A DNA stretch of 64,000 nt from Capsicum annuum (Eukaryota > Streptophyta > Magnoliopsida > Solanales > Solanaceae): the NCBI RefSeq assembly GCF_002878395.1, contig NC_061115.1, positions 52,791,013 to 52,855,012 on the forward strand, read 5' to 3'. The notes beneath the pieces were generated by a model. It worked only from the letters and a program-made list of their open reading frames with translations. It did no database searches and had not been told where the DNA came from. Made by a program: the position numbers and the translations under genes. Below, in pieces: positions 48,001-59,130 of the stretch. Within the stretch, counting starts at the first letter, position 1; every line of letters begins with the position of its first letter.

Positions 48001-48663
48001 CTTATGCAACCCTAGTTGTTTTTCTCCTTTAGTTCTCTTGGATGATGAGCTTTGAGATTAAATTAGGATTGCAGTATGTTTAGAAGATATAAATTTTGTA
48101 GGGTTAAGTTTAGGGACGTGTAAGGAGTATTTAAAGACTTAATTCCCTTTAAAATAACTCAAGATGGAGTGTTTTGGACACCTGGAATTGGCTTAGGCGG
48201 CGGCCAAGTGATCGCCTATGCTTGGGTTGGGCGGTGCCTAGCCAATCGCCTATGCTTGGGTTAGGCGGCGCTAACCAATCGCCTATGCTTACTGCCTCTC
48301 ACGAAAATGAGCATAAATTTTTGCTCGGGTATTGGATTAAGGCGAAATTGGTATCGTTGGAAAGATAATTCAATTATCTAAAATTTGGTGGGTAGAAATA
48401 TGTAGAAATAACACATTAACATAAGTTAAACTTGTTCAAAAATGACCCTTACAAAATCGAACACTAAAACTTGATGGATTCTAAAACTCTTAGCTTGTAT
48501 TACCTTAAGTGACTCATATGAACATGCTTAATGTATCATAAGCTATCTTATCACTAGGATACTCATTGTAAGTCATGCACTAAAATGCTACTCACAGGAT
48601 AGGATTTTTCATACGTAGGAAAAATGTTCCGTCTCCTAGCTTAGAAACATACGGGGTATTACA
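45094..48663 (-). repeat. Element 3, right LTR (5' LTR)
   Basis: Same layout as the left LTR: palindromes at about 45900, 45970, 46041 and 46122, the tandem array at 46725-47055, and a CpG-rich repeat at 48180-48300 ('CAATCGCCTATGCTTGGGTT' units). Further to the right are U3-like sequence and the TGTAATACCC start at 48663 on the minus strand. The 64-codon open stretch 48174-48368 lies in the CpG-rich repeat and is not a gene. Confidence 0.92.
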
Positions 48664-49444
48664 TAAACATAACATTTACATAAAAAAATTCCTCAGAGCC
48701 GACCAACATTTATCTATCACCTGTAAACTACAACAAAATAATATGATAAAAGTGATATCAAAATAATACAATTAAGCTTAAATTTTATACACAAAAATTT
48801 CTCAAAGACGATCGAGATTTATCTACGAACTGTAAACTACCACAAAATAACAAACTAATAGAGATATTACAATAATACAATTAAACCTAACCTTTATCGA
48901 ATTTTTTTTAAAGTTGGCCCACATTAATCTAGCATCTGTAAATTAAAATAAAATAATAAGATAATAAAGTTATCAATACAATACAATTAAACCTAACCTT
49001 TACACAAGAAATTCTTCAAAGCCATCCGACATTCATCTACGACCTGTAAACAATAAAAAAAATATAATTATGATCACAAAGCTTCGATTTTGATCCAACT
49101 AATTCTTGCTTGAGCTTAAATTTTGACCCTAAAAAATGATTTTGAATGAAAACAAAGAAGATATATATATATATACACACATGTTGAATTCTATTATGCT
49201 GACAAAAACAGTGAAGAAGTTGAGGATTAAAAAATCAAGCATCCACCAATCTAGACATGTAATCAAATTAAGTTAGATGAGCATCAACATATTCTCCCAA
49301 TAGGCAATTCGATTTGTTCTCTAGTTTAACGTACATCTTAATATTTATAGAAATATTTTCTTAATAGAGTACATCTCAATATTTATAGAAGTATTTCCTT
49401 AATAGAGTCTTATTTTAAGAGTATTTTTCTAATTGAACGGTTGA

Positions 49445-49580
49445 AAAAAATATTAATTAATTTTTCTACCATATATTTTAGGAGTCCATATATTTTAGGA
49501 AGTCTAGTAGAAAGAAAAATATTAATTAATTTTTTTACCATATATTTTAGGAGTCCCATATATTTTAGGAAGTCTAATTC
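49445..49580. repeat. ~69-bp tandem duplication
   Basis: Two copies of 'AAAATATTAATTAATTTTT...TACCATATATTTTAGGAGTCC...TATTTTAGGAAGTCTA' follow each other with a period of about 69 bp. Confidence 0.8.
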
Positions 49581-49748
49581 ATATAGTAAAAAATAATTAA
49601 ATAATAAATTTAAAAAATAATGAAAAGACAGTTTTATCTAAAGAAGAGCCTTTAATGAAGGAAAAAAAGTTCAAATCGCTTTTCTAAGCGTCTTCACATT
49701 TTTAATATATTATAGATTACATATTATAGACTAGTATAATTGCACGTG
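49581..49748 (-). other. AT-rich sequence ending in a Helitron-like terminus
   Basis: At 49731 CTAGTATAATTGCACGTGCA reads on the minus strand as TGCACGTGCAATTATACTAG|T: a palindrome (TGCACGTGCA), then CTAG, as at Helitron 3' ends. Only this end is visible. The words 'TTCACA(C/T)TTTTAATATATTATAGATT' just left recur at about 51600. Confidence 0.35.
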
Positions 49749-50032
49749 CAGAGGCGGGGACAGGATTTGAAGTCTGTGGGTTCTGAAATTAAAGAAGCAT
49801 AAAAAAGCAAAGAAAACATATGCAACTATTGAGGTTCAAACCCACGTCCGCAGCAGAAGAGAGGCCTTAATTGTGGTTCATGTACCACTAGGCTAAGTGT
49901 CATTGTTTTCCAATGAGTTCACACCATATAAATATATACATATATTCATAATTTAATAGTATAAATATAGGATCTACGTAAAAGCTACTGGGTTCGCCCG
50001 AATCCTCCTAAAGAACTGTAGCTCCGCCCTTG
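49749..50032. mobile_element. hAT-like non-autonomous element (284 bp)
   Basis: The left end CAGAGGCGGGGACAGGATTT and the right end, read inverted, CAAGGGCGGAGCTACAG share CA(G/A)(A/G)GGCGG(G/A)G, the form of many plant hAT-family MITEs. Inside is 'GAGGTTCAAACCCACG', common in such elements. An 8-bp target duplication is not clean (GCACGTG before, GCGTATGAG after). It seems to have split the CACGTG-rich Helitron-like end at 49741. Confidence 0.55.
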
Positions 50033-52560
50033 CGTATGAGTAATGTTTGATTATTTAAAATTAAATGATTTTATCTATTATGGAGATTTTTAATGAAGTG
50101 TAAAAGTTCAAATCATTTTTTAAAGATCATTCACACTTTAATATAATAAAGTAAACATAAATATATTTTTTAGTATAAGCACATATATATTTTACTACCA
50201 AAAGTTTTAAGTGGTTGATGGATCATCACTTTTGAAACTTTAATGTCTAGTTCCAATATATTTCATTTATTTAAGTTCTTATCATGTCGTTTTGGGTAAA
50301 AAAATATAAAAATAAAAAATATTTTCTTTGTTTTAAAATAAGTGGTGTTTGTAATTTGAGCGTACCCATAGGAAAAAAGGTACAAATATTTAGTGTTTTT
50401 ACTTTGAGCACACGCCATACTCAAAGAAAACTACACATTCCTAGAAAATAAGATGTATTTTACGAACATATTCAAGATGTAACTCTAAAGTCATTTCTTG
50501 ATTATGTAAATTTCTACTGAAAAATTTCATTTTGAAGAGACGTAAAAACACACTTTATCAAAACTGATTTCACTCTTAAAACACGCGTGAATCCCAAAAT
50601 TGATATTATGCACTACTTGCTACTTCACCACAATCTTTAGATGTGATTAGTTAAAAAACCTAACACATAGTTGTATATATGCATATGCACGAACAAGTTC
50701 ACTATTAATTAATGGGTGAATATGTGTTTAAAAATTTGAAACAAAAAAACGAATAAGATGCGATAGAATTTTGAACCTAAAATTGTAAAATTAAAATCCT
50801 AACTAAATTATTTCGAGATTATAGTCCTGAAATCATAACTCTTGAATTAATTTATCCCACTTGAAAAGAAAAATAAAATAATGTCAAGTTTAATGGAATA
50901 AAGTGGCATGTTGTATTATGACATGAGAAGAAGTATTTTGAATTTATAGAGACCAAAATTTTTCTCTAAGAAAATAATAACCAAATATGTTAGAGTTTTA
51001 TATTTTTTTTATGAAAGATAGAAGTAATTATAGTAATACTTCAACTTTTCTTTTAAAAAAAAAGCAAAACTCAAATAATCAATAACAAATAAAAATTTAT
51101 CCCTCTAAAACTTCTCTAACACGTAGATGTACATATGCGTATAAACTAACAAATAATAGAAACTTAAGGATAACACTATTAATCAATAGGTGTATGTGTT
51201 TTATAATTTGAACCAACAAATCAAATAAGATGCGATTCAATTTTGAGTCTGAATTCGTAAAGCTAATAATCTAATTAAATTAGTTTGAGATTATAGTTCT
51301 AAAATTATAACCCTTGAACTAATTTTATGCAACTTAGAAGGTGGAATGAAATCAATTGAAGGTCTAAATTAGTTACATATTTCATAATGGAATTTAGTTG
51401 ATTTAGAATTCTTAAACTAATGAAAAAAGTATTAGTTGTCATTAATTCTGATGTCTTCTAATAAGAAAAGGTTTTACCATAAATATATTTAATTAATTTT
51501 TAACTCTTAAATATTAGGAAAAAATAGTGAAAAGATGATTTTGTCTTAAACAAATAATTTTAATGAAGGATAAAAAGTTCAAAGAAATTTTTAAGGTCTT
51601 CACACTTTTAATATATTATAGATTGTAGATATAGATTATAAATTATAGATTATAGATATAGATTATAGATTATCTCAAAACTTACCTTTTTTATTAAAGA
51701 AAATTGAAATAAATAAGAAGTGTATTTTTAAAAATAGTAAGTATAATTAATTGACTATCTCAAAAATCAATTCGAAATTCATTTTATTTAATGTCAAATC
51801 AACAGAATGGAATTATACTAGATATGATAGCCTAATTTTTCACCAAACTAAATTCACCAATTCTGACTGTCAATAGATTGTACAAGTCATACTATATAGT
51901 ACCTAATAGGATTTCATGTTTGTTATAGAGGACGCATTAGAAACTGTCCTCTTCTCTGGTCTTTCAGAGTGTGATATGAGTCTTCATCAATTAAATTGTG
52001 ACTTTAGCATGTTAAAATAATTTAAAAACACATGAGATTCGTGATCCTCTAAGGTACATTCCCCCTAGCAAACATTGAATTAATTAATTGTGGCCTGTTT
52101 GAGGTATGGTGACTGGTGACAAATATTTTGTCAGTCAGATGCATTAGAAAATGCTCCCCCACCCCAACCTCTCCTTTCCAATGAGTGTGAATTCAAATTA
52201 ATCAAATAATAAAATTTGTACCACACTAGATCAAGATTAGAATAAACCAGAGATATACGGTTAGAATATGTTTAACATGCACAACGGAAATAACAATTAA
52301 TCAGAATCAACAACTTACATAATATCTAGATAACATAATTAAAAATAAAAATTAGAAAACGTACCTGTTGAAACTTTCATACAATTCGTTTTCTGTCTTG
52401 GCCTCCAGGTATGTTGCTTTCTACTACTTCCTGGTTAACCTTATTAATCAATCTTGTGTGGACAAGTATTTTTGGATTGAAGAAGGATGATTGAATTCTC
52501 TTGCTTTTAGTAATAAATATTAATACTAGTATATGTTAAAACAATACAAGGAGGTACTCG
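50033..52560. other. AT-rich intergenic region with old repeat fragments
   Basis: No gene. A direct repeat of about 130-200 bp occurs at about 50690-50880 and 51150-51340 (shared 'AATAAGATGCGAT', 'GAGATTATAGT', 'ATAAC.CTTGAA'). Between the copies, at about 50910-51090, is a fragment of the short LTR family of 36-37 kb ('TATTATGACATGAGAAGAAG', 'AAGTAATTATAGTAATACTT'). At 51600-51680 there is a TATAGATTATAGATA-type simple repeat. Confidence 0.6.
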
Positions 52561-52564
52561 AGAC

Positions 52565-52840
52565 ATTATAACAAACACAGCCGTTAGAGGTACTAGGTGC
52601 AGAACTAACTGCATTAGATGATGCAGTGTGTCAGAAACCTGGTGAAGTGGGAGTGGGATGGGGTCTATTGACACTAAACTGTTCCCTATCTATGTCTAGT
52701 AGTTTAAGTACAAAAGGAGAAGCTGTGAACCAAAATGTTATGTCACTTCCCGTGATTGATGCGCCAAAATTTGCCAAACTATTTGCTACTATATTGGATT
52801 CCCTGTACATATGGTAGATAGGTGGATGATTGAATTTCAA
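52565..52840 (-). pseudogene. RNase H-like fragment of a non-LTR (LINE) element
   Basis: On the minus strand 52840-52631 encodes 69 codons starting MKFNHPPIYHMYRESNIVAN. 'H-x-Y-R-E-x-N-x-x-A-(N/D)-x-L-A' is the last catalytic block of the plant RNase H fold used in LINE RTs and their host relatives. The Asp usually found after A is Asn here (VANSLAN), so the catalytic residue is missing. The rest of the domain and any RT are absent; the fragment is flanked by AT-rich DNA. Confidence 0.5.
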
Positions 52841-53504
52841 AAATCAACCTCTACTTATTCCCACTTTCAACTGGATGAGAAAGGGCAAGAGGTAAACATT
52901 TTGGCCCTTTATTGTAACCCTAAAGCCAATTTTTTTTTTAGCTTTAATACCACTTAATGCCAAAATGTTTTCCATCTTTAAATTTGTCATAATGCTAAAA
53001 AATTATTTTATTTATTTATTTTATTTCTTATTTACAAAAAAACAATAAATATTACCTCTTCTATTACTCCTTTTCTTTTTCAAAATTTGATTAGTTAATC
53101 AGGCATAATAGGGACCGCAGATTCATTAACTGAGGCTTTTAATTATGATATTAATTTGGTGATGAAAGAATTATCATATCACAATAAATTATAAATTATT
53201 CCACTAAAAATCTGTAATTGCACTCCTTGATTTAATTTTAAAATCTACCATTACATCTTATTTAACTCCCCTTGTTAGAATTACCGACACCAATCAATTA
53301 AATTTAATTCTTTGAAACATTTAACTCATTGATTAAATTAATTTTTTATTTATAGTGCTTAACTTATTTCACATGACGGATATAAATTCCACATGCATGA
53401 TTTTCATGTGAAAACTTATAAGCAACCATAAAGGGATGTCTTCTATCTTATGTCAAAGACATGGTTTTATCAACTAATTAATATTTCACTAAGTAATTCA
53501 TCAT
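52841..53504. other. AT-rich spacer, nothing recognised
   Basis: No ORF, repeat pairing or regulatory pattern that I can support. Confidence 0.5.
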
Positions 53505-56023
53505 TGTCACAACCTGAGGCTACCCCCTAGTCAAGACAACGGTGCTTACGGCAACAAGTGACCACAATCTAACCCATGAACTGGTACCTGATAATTCTCA
53601 ACTCACTCCCATGTTTGAGGGGTGAGGCGATCGTTGTCAATAACCCAATCCGTGTTGGGGTTGAATCCACAAGGAGAGAATTATAACTTTCAAATTCGAT
53701 GGGTGTACTAATTACTAAAAGATTACCCAGAATTCTATCAAACACGACATGTATAATAAAGTGGGGGGAATTGGTTTGAACTTTGTTTGCAACAATCTTT
53801 GGTTACCAACACACTAATTTAGTACTTTTGATTCAAAATCAAGGTTTGAGAAAATCTTGGGATTATGTCTACCTAAAGGTAAGGAGTGCATGGGTTGTTG
53901 AGAGTCTAACATGAAACTTAGTTGTTGAGTAAAGGATAGGCTAGGTCGAAGGTCTTTGTGGCTAGTCTTTCAACAAAACTACAAGGATTTCACTGGTTGG
54001 CTTTTTCGAGCACCTAACAAGTGTGCAATTCGTAATCACCCAAAACCTCAATCACACATCCCTATTTCTAGGATGATTCCCTTGACATGATTTACCCTCT
54101 AGTTACACTTATTTTTAATATTGAAAAGGGTTGTAAACTATAGGCTCAATTGTCCACCACTGCCTTGTCCCCCTATAACCCTCTTTCAAGGATGATGAAG
54201 GGTTTCTAGAGTGTGAGATTTTCACCCATCAAACCTATTTGGAGATTTGGGGTTTTCATCCATAAATTCCAACTAATAAAATTAACAACTAATCATCATG
54301 CAAACACCACAACACCCACACAAAATTACACTTTAGTTCAACATAATCCCAAGACTAAATTACTTAGCTACTCATGAAGAAACTAAAGAGAGATATACCA
54401 TAAGGATTATCCAAAGCATTTATTCTTCACAAAACACTAAGAATTTAGCTCTTCAAAATTAGTTACAACCTTTGCCAATTAGGGTTCTTGCTTTCAATTC
54501 ACAAATATCTATAAGGTAAGAAATACCCAAAGAAGAAAGAGTTTTTTCCTGTATGAGCTTTGGGATTCATCCAAGAGAAATTACAAAACTGCCCTGGGTT
54601 GTACTCCCACTTAGCTGTGATCGTGTGAGGTTGTCCGTTATTACAGCCAACACGATTGTGGTTGAGTTCCATGATCTCACTATCCTGATCAGCTTTGACT
54701 TACCGCGACTGCAACTTGAGATCGCGATCGTGGTAACTAAGGTTGAACTGTTCCAGGTCTTCAACTACACTTTTTTTGCTTCCATTTGATCTCTTTTAAC
54801 TCCAATGCACAATCTTTCATTTTGTCAACTATTTACCTGCAAAATATGAATATTAGTGCATTTAATTCATAATGATGCCTCATTTTCTTATCTGAAATAT
54901 GGTAGTGTGTACAAATATTTGGTGCAAATGAGTGGTAAAATCACAGCTCATTAACACCCCCAACTTAAAACCTTATTTGTTCTCAAGCAACACCACCCTT
55001 TTCTACGAGACAACTTCACATGTATGCCCACACTTTATTATCCAATGATCATGATGACTCCAACTTGATTATTACCATAAAAAGTTCTTAACACACGGGC
55101 AAAATAATTTTTAACGATGCCCCTCAACATAAAATGGGATAATGGAGGATGCACTAGACTTTGAGGAGCAACCATGTGACAATTACTACTCACTCTAGAA
55201 ATGACTCACTTGTTGAGCACAACTATAAAATTTGTTATTTTATCTTATTTTGTGGAAGATGACAAAATCACCCACCTCAACTTGTTCGTGTGCCTCCTCA
55301 CAAGAAAGAAAATTTCACACACCTAGTTACCAACACTGCCACAAGGAGTTTAAGTGCAAACACTCACTCTTTCTCAAGAAATGCTCAATGTTAACAAGTA
55401 CCATGACATAGGATTGCCCCATTTTCAATCGCCACTACAATGACAACACTTGGTTGGGAATCACAAAGGACTACTGCTACTGGGTAACGCTGAGCTGTCC
55501 GAACTTATGTTATAAGACAACATAGCACAAAGAAAAGTATACGATCGGTACTTTGAATGTACTGGTACGTGAAATAAAAACTAACTAAAATACATGAGAT
55601 AACTAAGCATGAATGAATGAACATGTAATATCTGAGAATGCAAGACCAAGCATAAACGTGTTTCTGAGATAATCTGTAATCTGAAAGACTGAATTCTATA
55701 TAACTAAATAACTGAAAATCTAAATGATTTAGTCAAGCAAACTTGAGCTGAAACATAATGAATACTGGATAAGACTGTGAGAACTATAATGTAACTGATA
55801 TGCCCCAATCTGAGCTAATCAGGGTCCAACCGGTAACCCCAATTGGAAGGGTATCAGTACCGTGCCACGGGTACTGACACATGGCTATGTGGATCCACTA
55901 ACAGAATATCACCTATCACATACTATCATGGGTATGAGTTTAACATATGACTCATATGATGTCTATACGACTCAAAGACATGATTCGTATATTGTACAGT
56001 GACTTCAAAATAGGAGGTATTAA
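53505..56023 (-). repeat. Element 4, 3' LTR, interrupted by a Tat/Athila-like insertion
   Basis: The left scrap 53505-53588 starts TGTCACAACCTGAGGC, and 'CCACAATCTAACCCATGAAC' matches the LTR end of element 3 (38752-38780). The right part, from about 55470 to 56023, also follows element 3's LTR ('ACATAGCACAAAG', 'TGATATGCCCCAA', 'GTATCAGTACCGTGCCAC'). It ends in GGAGGTATTAAA before the purine tract. Between them is the insertion at 53589. About 300 bp that should lie next to the left scrap are missing, so the insertion came with, or was followed by, a deletion. Confidence 0.6.
53589..55470 (-). mobile_element. Truncated Tat/Athila-like LTR element, LTR plus 3' internal end
   Basis: An LTR of 1365 bp (53589-54953) has ends TGATAATTCTC and GCTCATTA. 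Right of it the minus strand reads GGTTTTAAGTTGGGGGTGT just before the LTR start. This is the form of the 3' end of Tat/Athila-type gypsy elements (a 'TTAAGTTGGGGGTGT' purine tract before TGATGAG). A second, better copy begins at 62367. Internal sequence stops at about 55470 where element 4's LTR resumes, so only about 0.5 kb of the interior survives. No protein is encoded. The two overlapping stretches at 54553-54789 are mirror images within the LTR and not genes. Confidence 0.6.
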
Positions 56024-56045
56024 AATGTCTCCCCCTTGGGAACAT
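56024..56045 (-). other. Polypurine tract of element 4
   Basis: The minus strand reads GTTCCCAAGGGGGAGACAT immediately before the LTR, preceded by 'CATTTGAGGACGAATG'. Confidence 0.8.
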
Positions 56046-56199
56046 TCGTCCTCAAATGAAACTGGTTAGGCTGAGAGTACTAAGGGAATTTGAGACCATA
56101 CACTCAATGTTCATGAATTAAAATATGACTGAGTCTGATATAGGATACATGGATTGAACTGATTTCACTAATACATGCAATGACATGAGAATGGTTACA

Positions 56200-57620
56200 T
56201 AGCTAAAATAGAGATCGTAAAAGAGTTGATTTAAGGAAATTCATTACTTCAAGATGAGTATGAAGTAGTAGAGAAAATATGGGGGTACTTGGCTTGCATA
56301 TCTGCTTCTGCTTCCCAATAGCTCCCTTAACAAACTGATTTTGCCATAGAACTTTCAACAAGGGAACTTTTTGTTCCTCAACTACGAGTCTGACGGTCAA
56401 GGATCTCAATAGGAATTTCTTCTTAGGATAGACTATCTTTCACCTCCACACTCTCTAAGGGCATGACTGAAGTTGGCTTACCAATATATTTCTTTAATAA
56501 ATAAATATAAAATACCGAATGCACTGATACCAAATATGCAGGTAACTCTAACTCAGAAGCTACCTTCCTAAAATAGGTTAAGATTCTATATGGGCCAACA
56601 TAATGGGGACTGAGTTTCCCCTTTTTGCCAAATCTCGTCACTCATTTCATAGGCAAAATATTCAAATAGACCAAATCACCAACCTCAAACACAAGATCCC
56701 TTCTCCTCATATCTGCATGAGATTTTTGATGACTTTGGCTATTTTCAGCTTCTCCCGAATCAACTATGGACTGTCTTCAGCTTCTCCCAAATTGACTAAC
56801 TTTCTCCATTTCATCAAACACTGAATTTCGCCCTATCAAAGTAGCCTTCGGCCTTAAACCAACATATAAGAGATCTATATCTCATTCCATAGAGAGCCTC
56901 AAACGGAGCCATCTAAATACTGGAGTGATAATTATTATTATAGGCAAACTCAATCAAAGGTAAGTGGTTATCCCAACTACCTTTAAAATCAATAACACAT
57001 GCCCTCAATATATCCTCTAAAGTATGAATGGTCCTCTCTACCTGACCATCTTTTTGGGGATGGAAAGCTCTAAAGTATGAATAGTCCTCTCTACCTGACC
57101 ATCTTTTTGGGAATGGAAAGCTGTACTAAGATGAACTTAGGTACTAAGACCCTTCTGGAAAGCGTTCCAAAAGTAAGAGGTAAACTGAGTAACTGTATCT
57201 AACAAAATCCTATTCAACCTAACCAACTCTCTGAGATAGAGTCTAGCATAATCCTTAGCTAAATATGAAGTATGAACTGGCAAGAAATGAGCTTATTTGG
57301 TCATTGTATCCACAATGACCCATATCAAATCATGCTAACGACGCATACAAGGAAACCCTATCACAAAATCTATGTTCACTACTTCCCACTTCTAAGTAGG
57401 GATGCTAAACTCCTGCAATGTACCACTAGGACTTTAGTGCTCAAATTTGACCTATTGACAATTTGAACACTTTGCCACAAGATCTGCAATATCCTTCTTC
57501 ATACCACTCCACCAACAGATTTCGCGTTAATCACAATACATCTTAGTAGTTCCTGGATGAATAAAGTATCATGCACCATGCGCTTCTGCTAAATTTGCTT
57601 TCTCAAACCATCAACACACG
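56200..57620 (-). pseudogene. Element 4 integrase with C-terminal domain, decayed
   Basis: The C-terminal part is clearest: 56641-56423 encodes MTRFGKKGKLSPHYVGPYRI, then 'LVSVHSVFYIYLLKK' and 'PLESVEVKD', the post-core segment of gypsy integrases. To its right are the 'YNNNYHSS'-like block (about 56925-56950) and the core with [13 protein letters not shown], which holds the catalytic Glu. That block is present twice because of a 53-bp duplication (57015-57120). Further right come core-domain pieces near 57300-57400. Stops break every frame. No chromodomain end is obvious before the PPT. Confidence 0.8.
57015..57120 (-). repeat. 53-bp tandem duplication inside element 4's integrase
   Basis: Two adjacent 53-bp copies (57015-57067 and 57068-57120) differ at two bases. 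53 is not a multiple of 3, so the duplication shifts the frame in the catalytic DGQVERTI region. Confidence 0.9.
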
Positions 57621-58330
57621 ACATACATAACCTACCTTGACAATGAAGTACACTATCTCCCCATTGAGAGAAAACCTCCACCTTATGGTTTCTAACTGCC
57701 TCCTTTAACTTAACTAAATTAGGATCCCTATCTTTCTTTACTTTTACTTTGATAACCAATGAAAATTTCAAACTATTCTAAGCCCATTTACTACTTTCAG
57801 CTGAATCAACCAACTGAACACCTAATCTACCAAGCTGATGAACCTCACAAACTAACTCTTTCTTATCACTTTCTACATGGGCAACACTACCCATAGAAAA
57901 TCTACTAAGGGCATCCATCACTACACTGGCCCTGCTCGGGTGATACAACACACTCATATCATAATCTTTTAACAACTTAAGACACCTTTTCGGATGAAGA
58001 TTCAGATCTTTCTATGAGAATATGCACTGTAAACTCTTGTGATAAGTGAACACATCAACATGAACCCCATAAAGATAATGCCTGCAAATTTTCAAGGGAA
58101 AAACAACAGCTGCCAACTCAAGATCATGGGTTGGATTATTCTTCTCATAGGGTCTAAGCTGTCTAGAGGCATAGGATATAACCTTACCTCTCTACATCAA
58201 AACACAACCTAGGATAACTTTATAAGCATCACATAAACTACAAGGCCATTTGTTACATTTAGCAAAGTCAAGACTGAGGTAGAAGTGAGTCGAGTTTTTA
58301 ACTCCTGGAAACTCTTCTCGCAAGAATCAT
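57621..58330 (-). pseudogene. Element 4 RNase H and linker, decayed
   Basis: The minus strand gives 'MLKDYDMSVLYHPSRASVVM' and DALSRFSMGS (57975-57880), the usual RNase H end where gypsy elements have ADALSR. It continues into 'VHQLGRLGVQLVDS' and, in the next open part (57771-57589), 'DRDPNLVKLKEAVRNHKVEV', the linker to integrase. Right of this, '[11 protein letters not shown]' and 'HDLELAAVV' are readable at about 58090-58170. Frames are broken at several points. Confidence 0.82.
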
Positions 58331-59130
58331 ACCACTAAAATTTAACCTTTTTTTGGGTTAGCCTCTACATGGGGGAAGTAATAGAAGAAAATCCTTCAGT
58401 AAACCATCTGTAATAGCCATCCAAACCTATGAAACCCCTGATATCAGATGGACAGATCGATCTAGGCCAATTTCTCATTACTTCGGTCTTTTAGGGGTCA
58501 ACTTGGATGCCATCACTAGAAATTATATGGCTAAGAAAAGCTACTAATCTTAGCCAAAATTTACACTTACTAAATTTAGCAAAACACTAATGGGCTGTAA
58601 GAGTTTGCAGCATAACTCTCAGATGATCTGCATGATCATTCTCACTATGGGAATAGAAAAAGATATCATCAATGAAGACTATGACAAATATGTCCATGTA
58701 CTGCTTGAACACCCTGTTCATCAAGTCCATGAAAGCTACAAGGTCATTTGTTAGTCTAAAAATATATCTAAGAATTTAAAGTGACCATACCGAGTTTTGA
58801 AAGCTATCTTTGGAATGTAACATTCTTTGTCTCTAAGACGATGATAGCCGGATCTGAGGTCTATCCTAGAAAAATAACTGGCACCCTTGAATTGATAAAA
58901 AAAGTCATCAATTTTGGGAAGCGGATACTTATTCTTGATTGTGACTTTATTCAAATGATGGTAGTCGATGCACATTCTGAGAGAACCATCTTTCTTACGA
59001 ATGAACAAGACTAGTGCGTCCTAAGGGAAAATACTAGGCCTGATGAAACCCTTATCTAAGGGATTTTTTAACTACTCTTTTAGCCCCTTAAGCTTGGCTG
59101 GAGCCATTCTGTAGGGTGGAATAGAGATAG
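58331..59130 (-). pseudogene. Element 4 reverse transcriptase, decayed
   Basis: The best part is 59008-58751: [20 protein letters not shown], '[12 protein letters not shown]', '[16 protein letters not shown]' and '[10 protein letters not shown]'. The catalytic box follows at about 58685-58655 as VFIDD then 'FYSHSEND', so both aspartates remain. 'KFWL..VSFLSHIIS'-like connection text is near 58570-58520. The part before MFIRKK, with 'PPYRMAPAKLKGLK', is at about 59110-59070. Stops occur, for example near 59015. Confidence 0.88.

Larger units (their letters stand above)
38706..48663 (-). mobile_element. Element 3: LARD, a non-coding LTR retrotransposon with ~3.55-kb LTRs
   Basis: 9958 bp, flanked by perfect TAAAC duplications (38701-38705 and 48664-48668). 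LTRs of 3551 and 3570 bp start TGTAATACCC and end GGGTATTACA. The internal 2837 bp (42257-45093) carries a perfect minus-strand PBS at its right end and a purine tract at its left end. No gag or pol can be read on either strand. This is the definition of a large retrotransposon derivative. LTR 3' regions and parts of the interior resemble element 2, which still has gag. The two LTRs differ by about one base in ten in the first 190 bp (by eye), so it is an old insertion. Confidence 0.92.
38484..49050. repeat. ~107-bp tandem array, about 5-6 units, split by element 3
   Basis: Units at 38484-38590 and 38591-38705, then 48669-48780, 48781-48886, 48887-48993 and a partial one to about 49050. Each contains variants of 'CTTTACACA...TTTCTCAAA', 'GACATTCATCTACCACCTG', 'TAAAATAATACGATAATAGA' and 'AATAATACAATTAAAC'. 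Element 3 and its 5-bp target duplication TAAAC fall between the second and third units. Such arrays occur as satellites or inside Helitron-like elements. Confidence 0.75.

Noticed and set aside
49833..49925. tRNA-like or SINE-like text ('GGTTCAAACCCACG')
   Set aside because: A B-box-like word is present but no A-box or cloverleaf can be drawn, and the segment lies inside a hAT-like element.
54553..54789. 78-codon ORF and its minus-strand partner
   Set aside because: Both lie in the GC-richer part of a Tat-like LTR; the equivalent part of the copy at 63.5 kb is not open.
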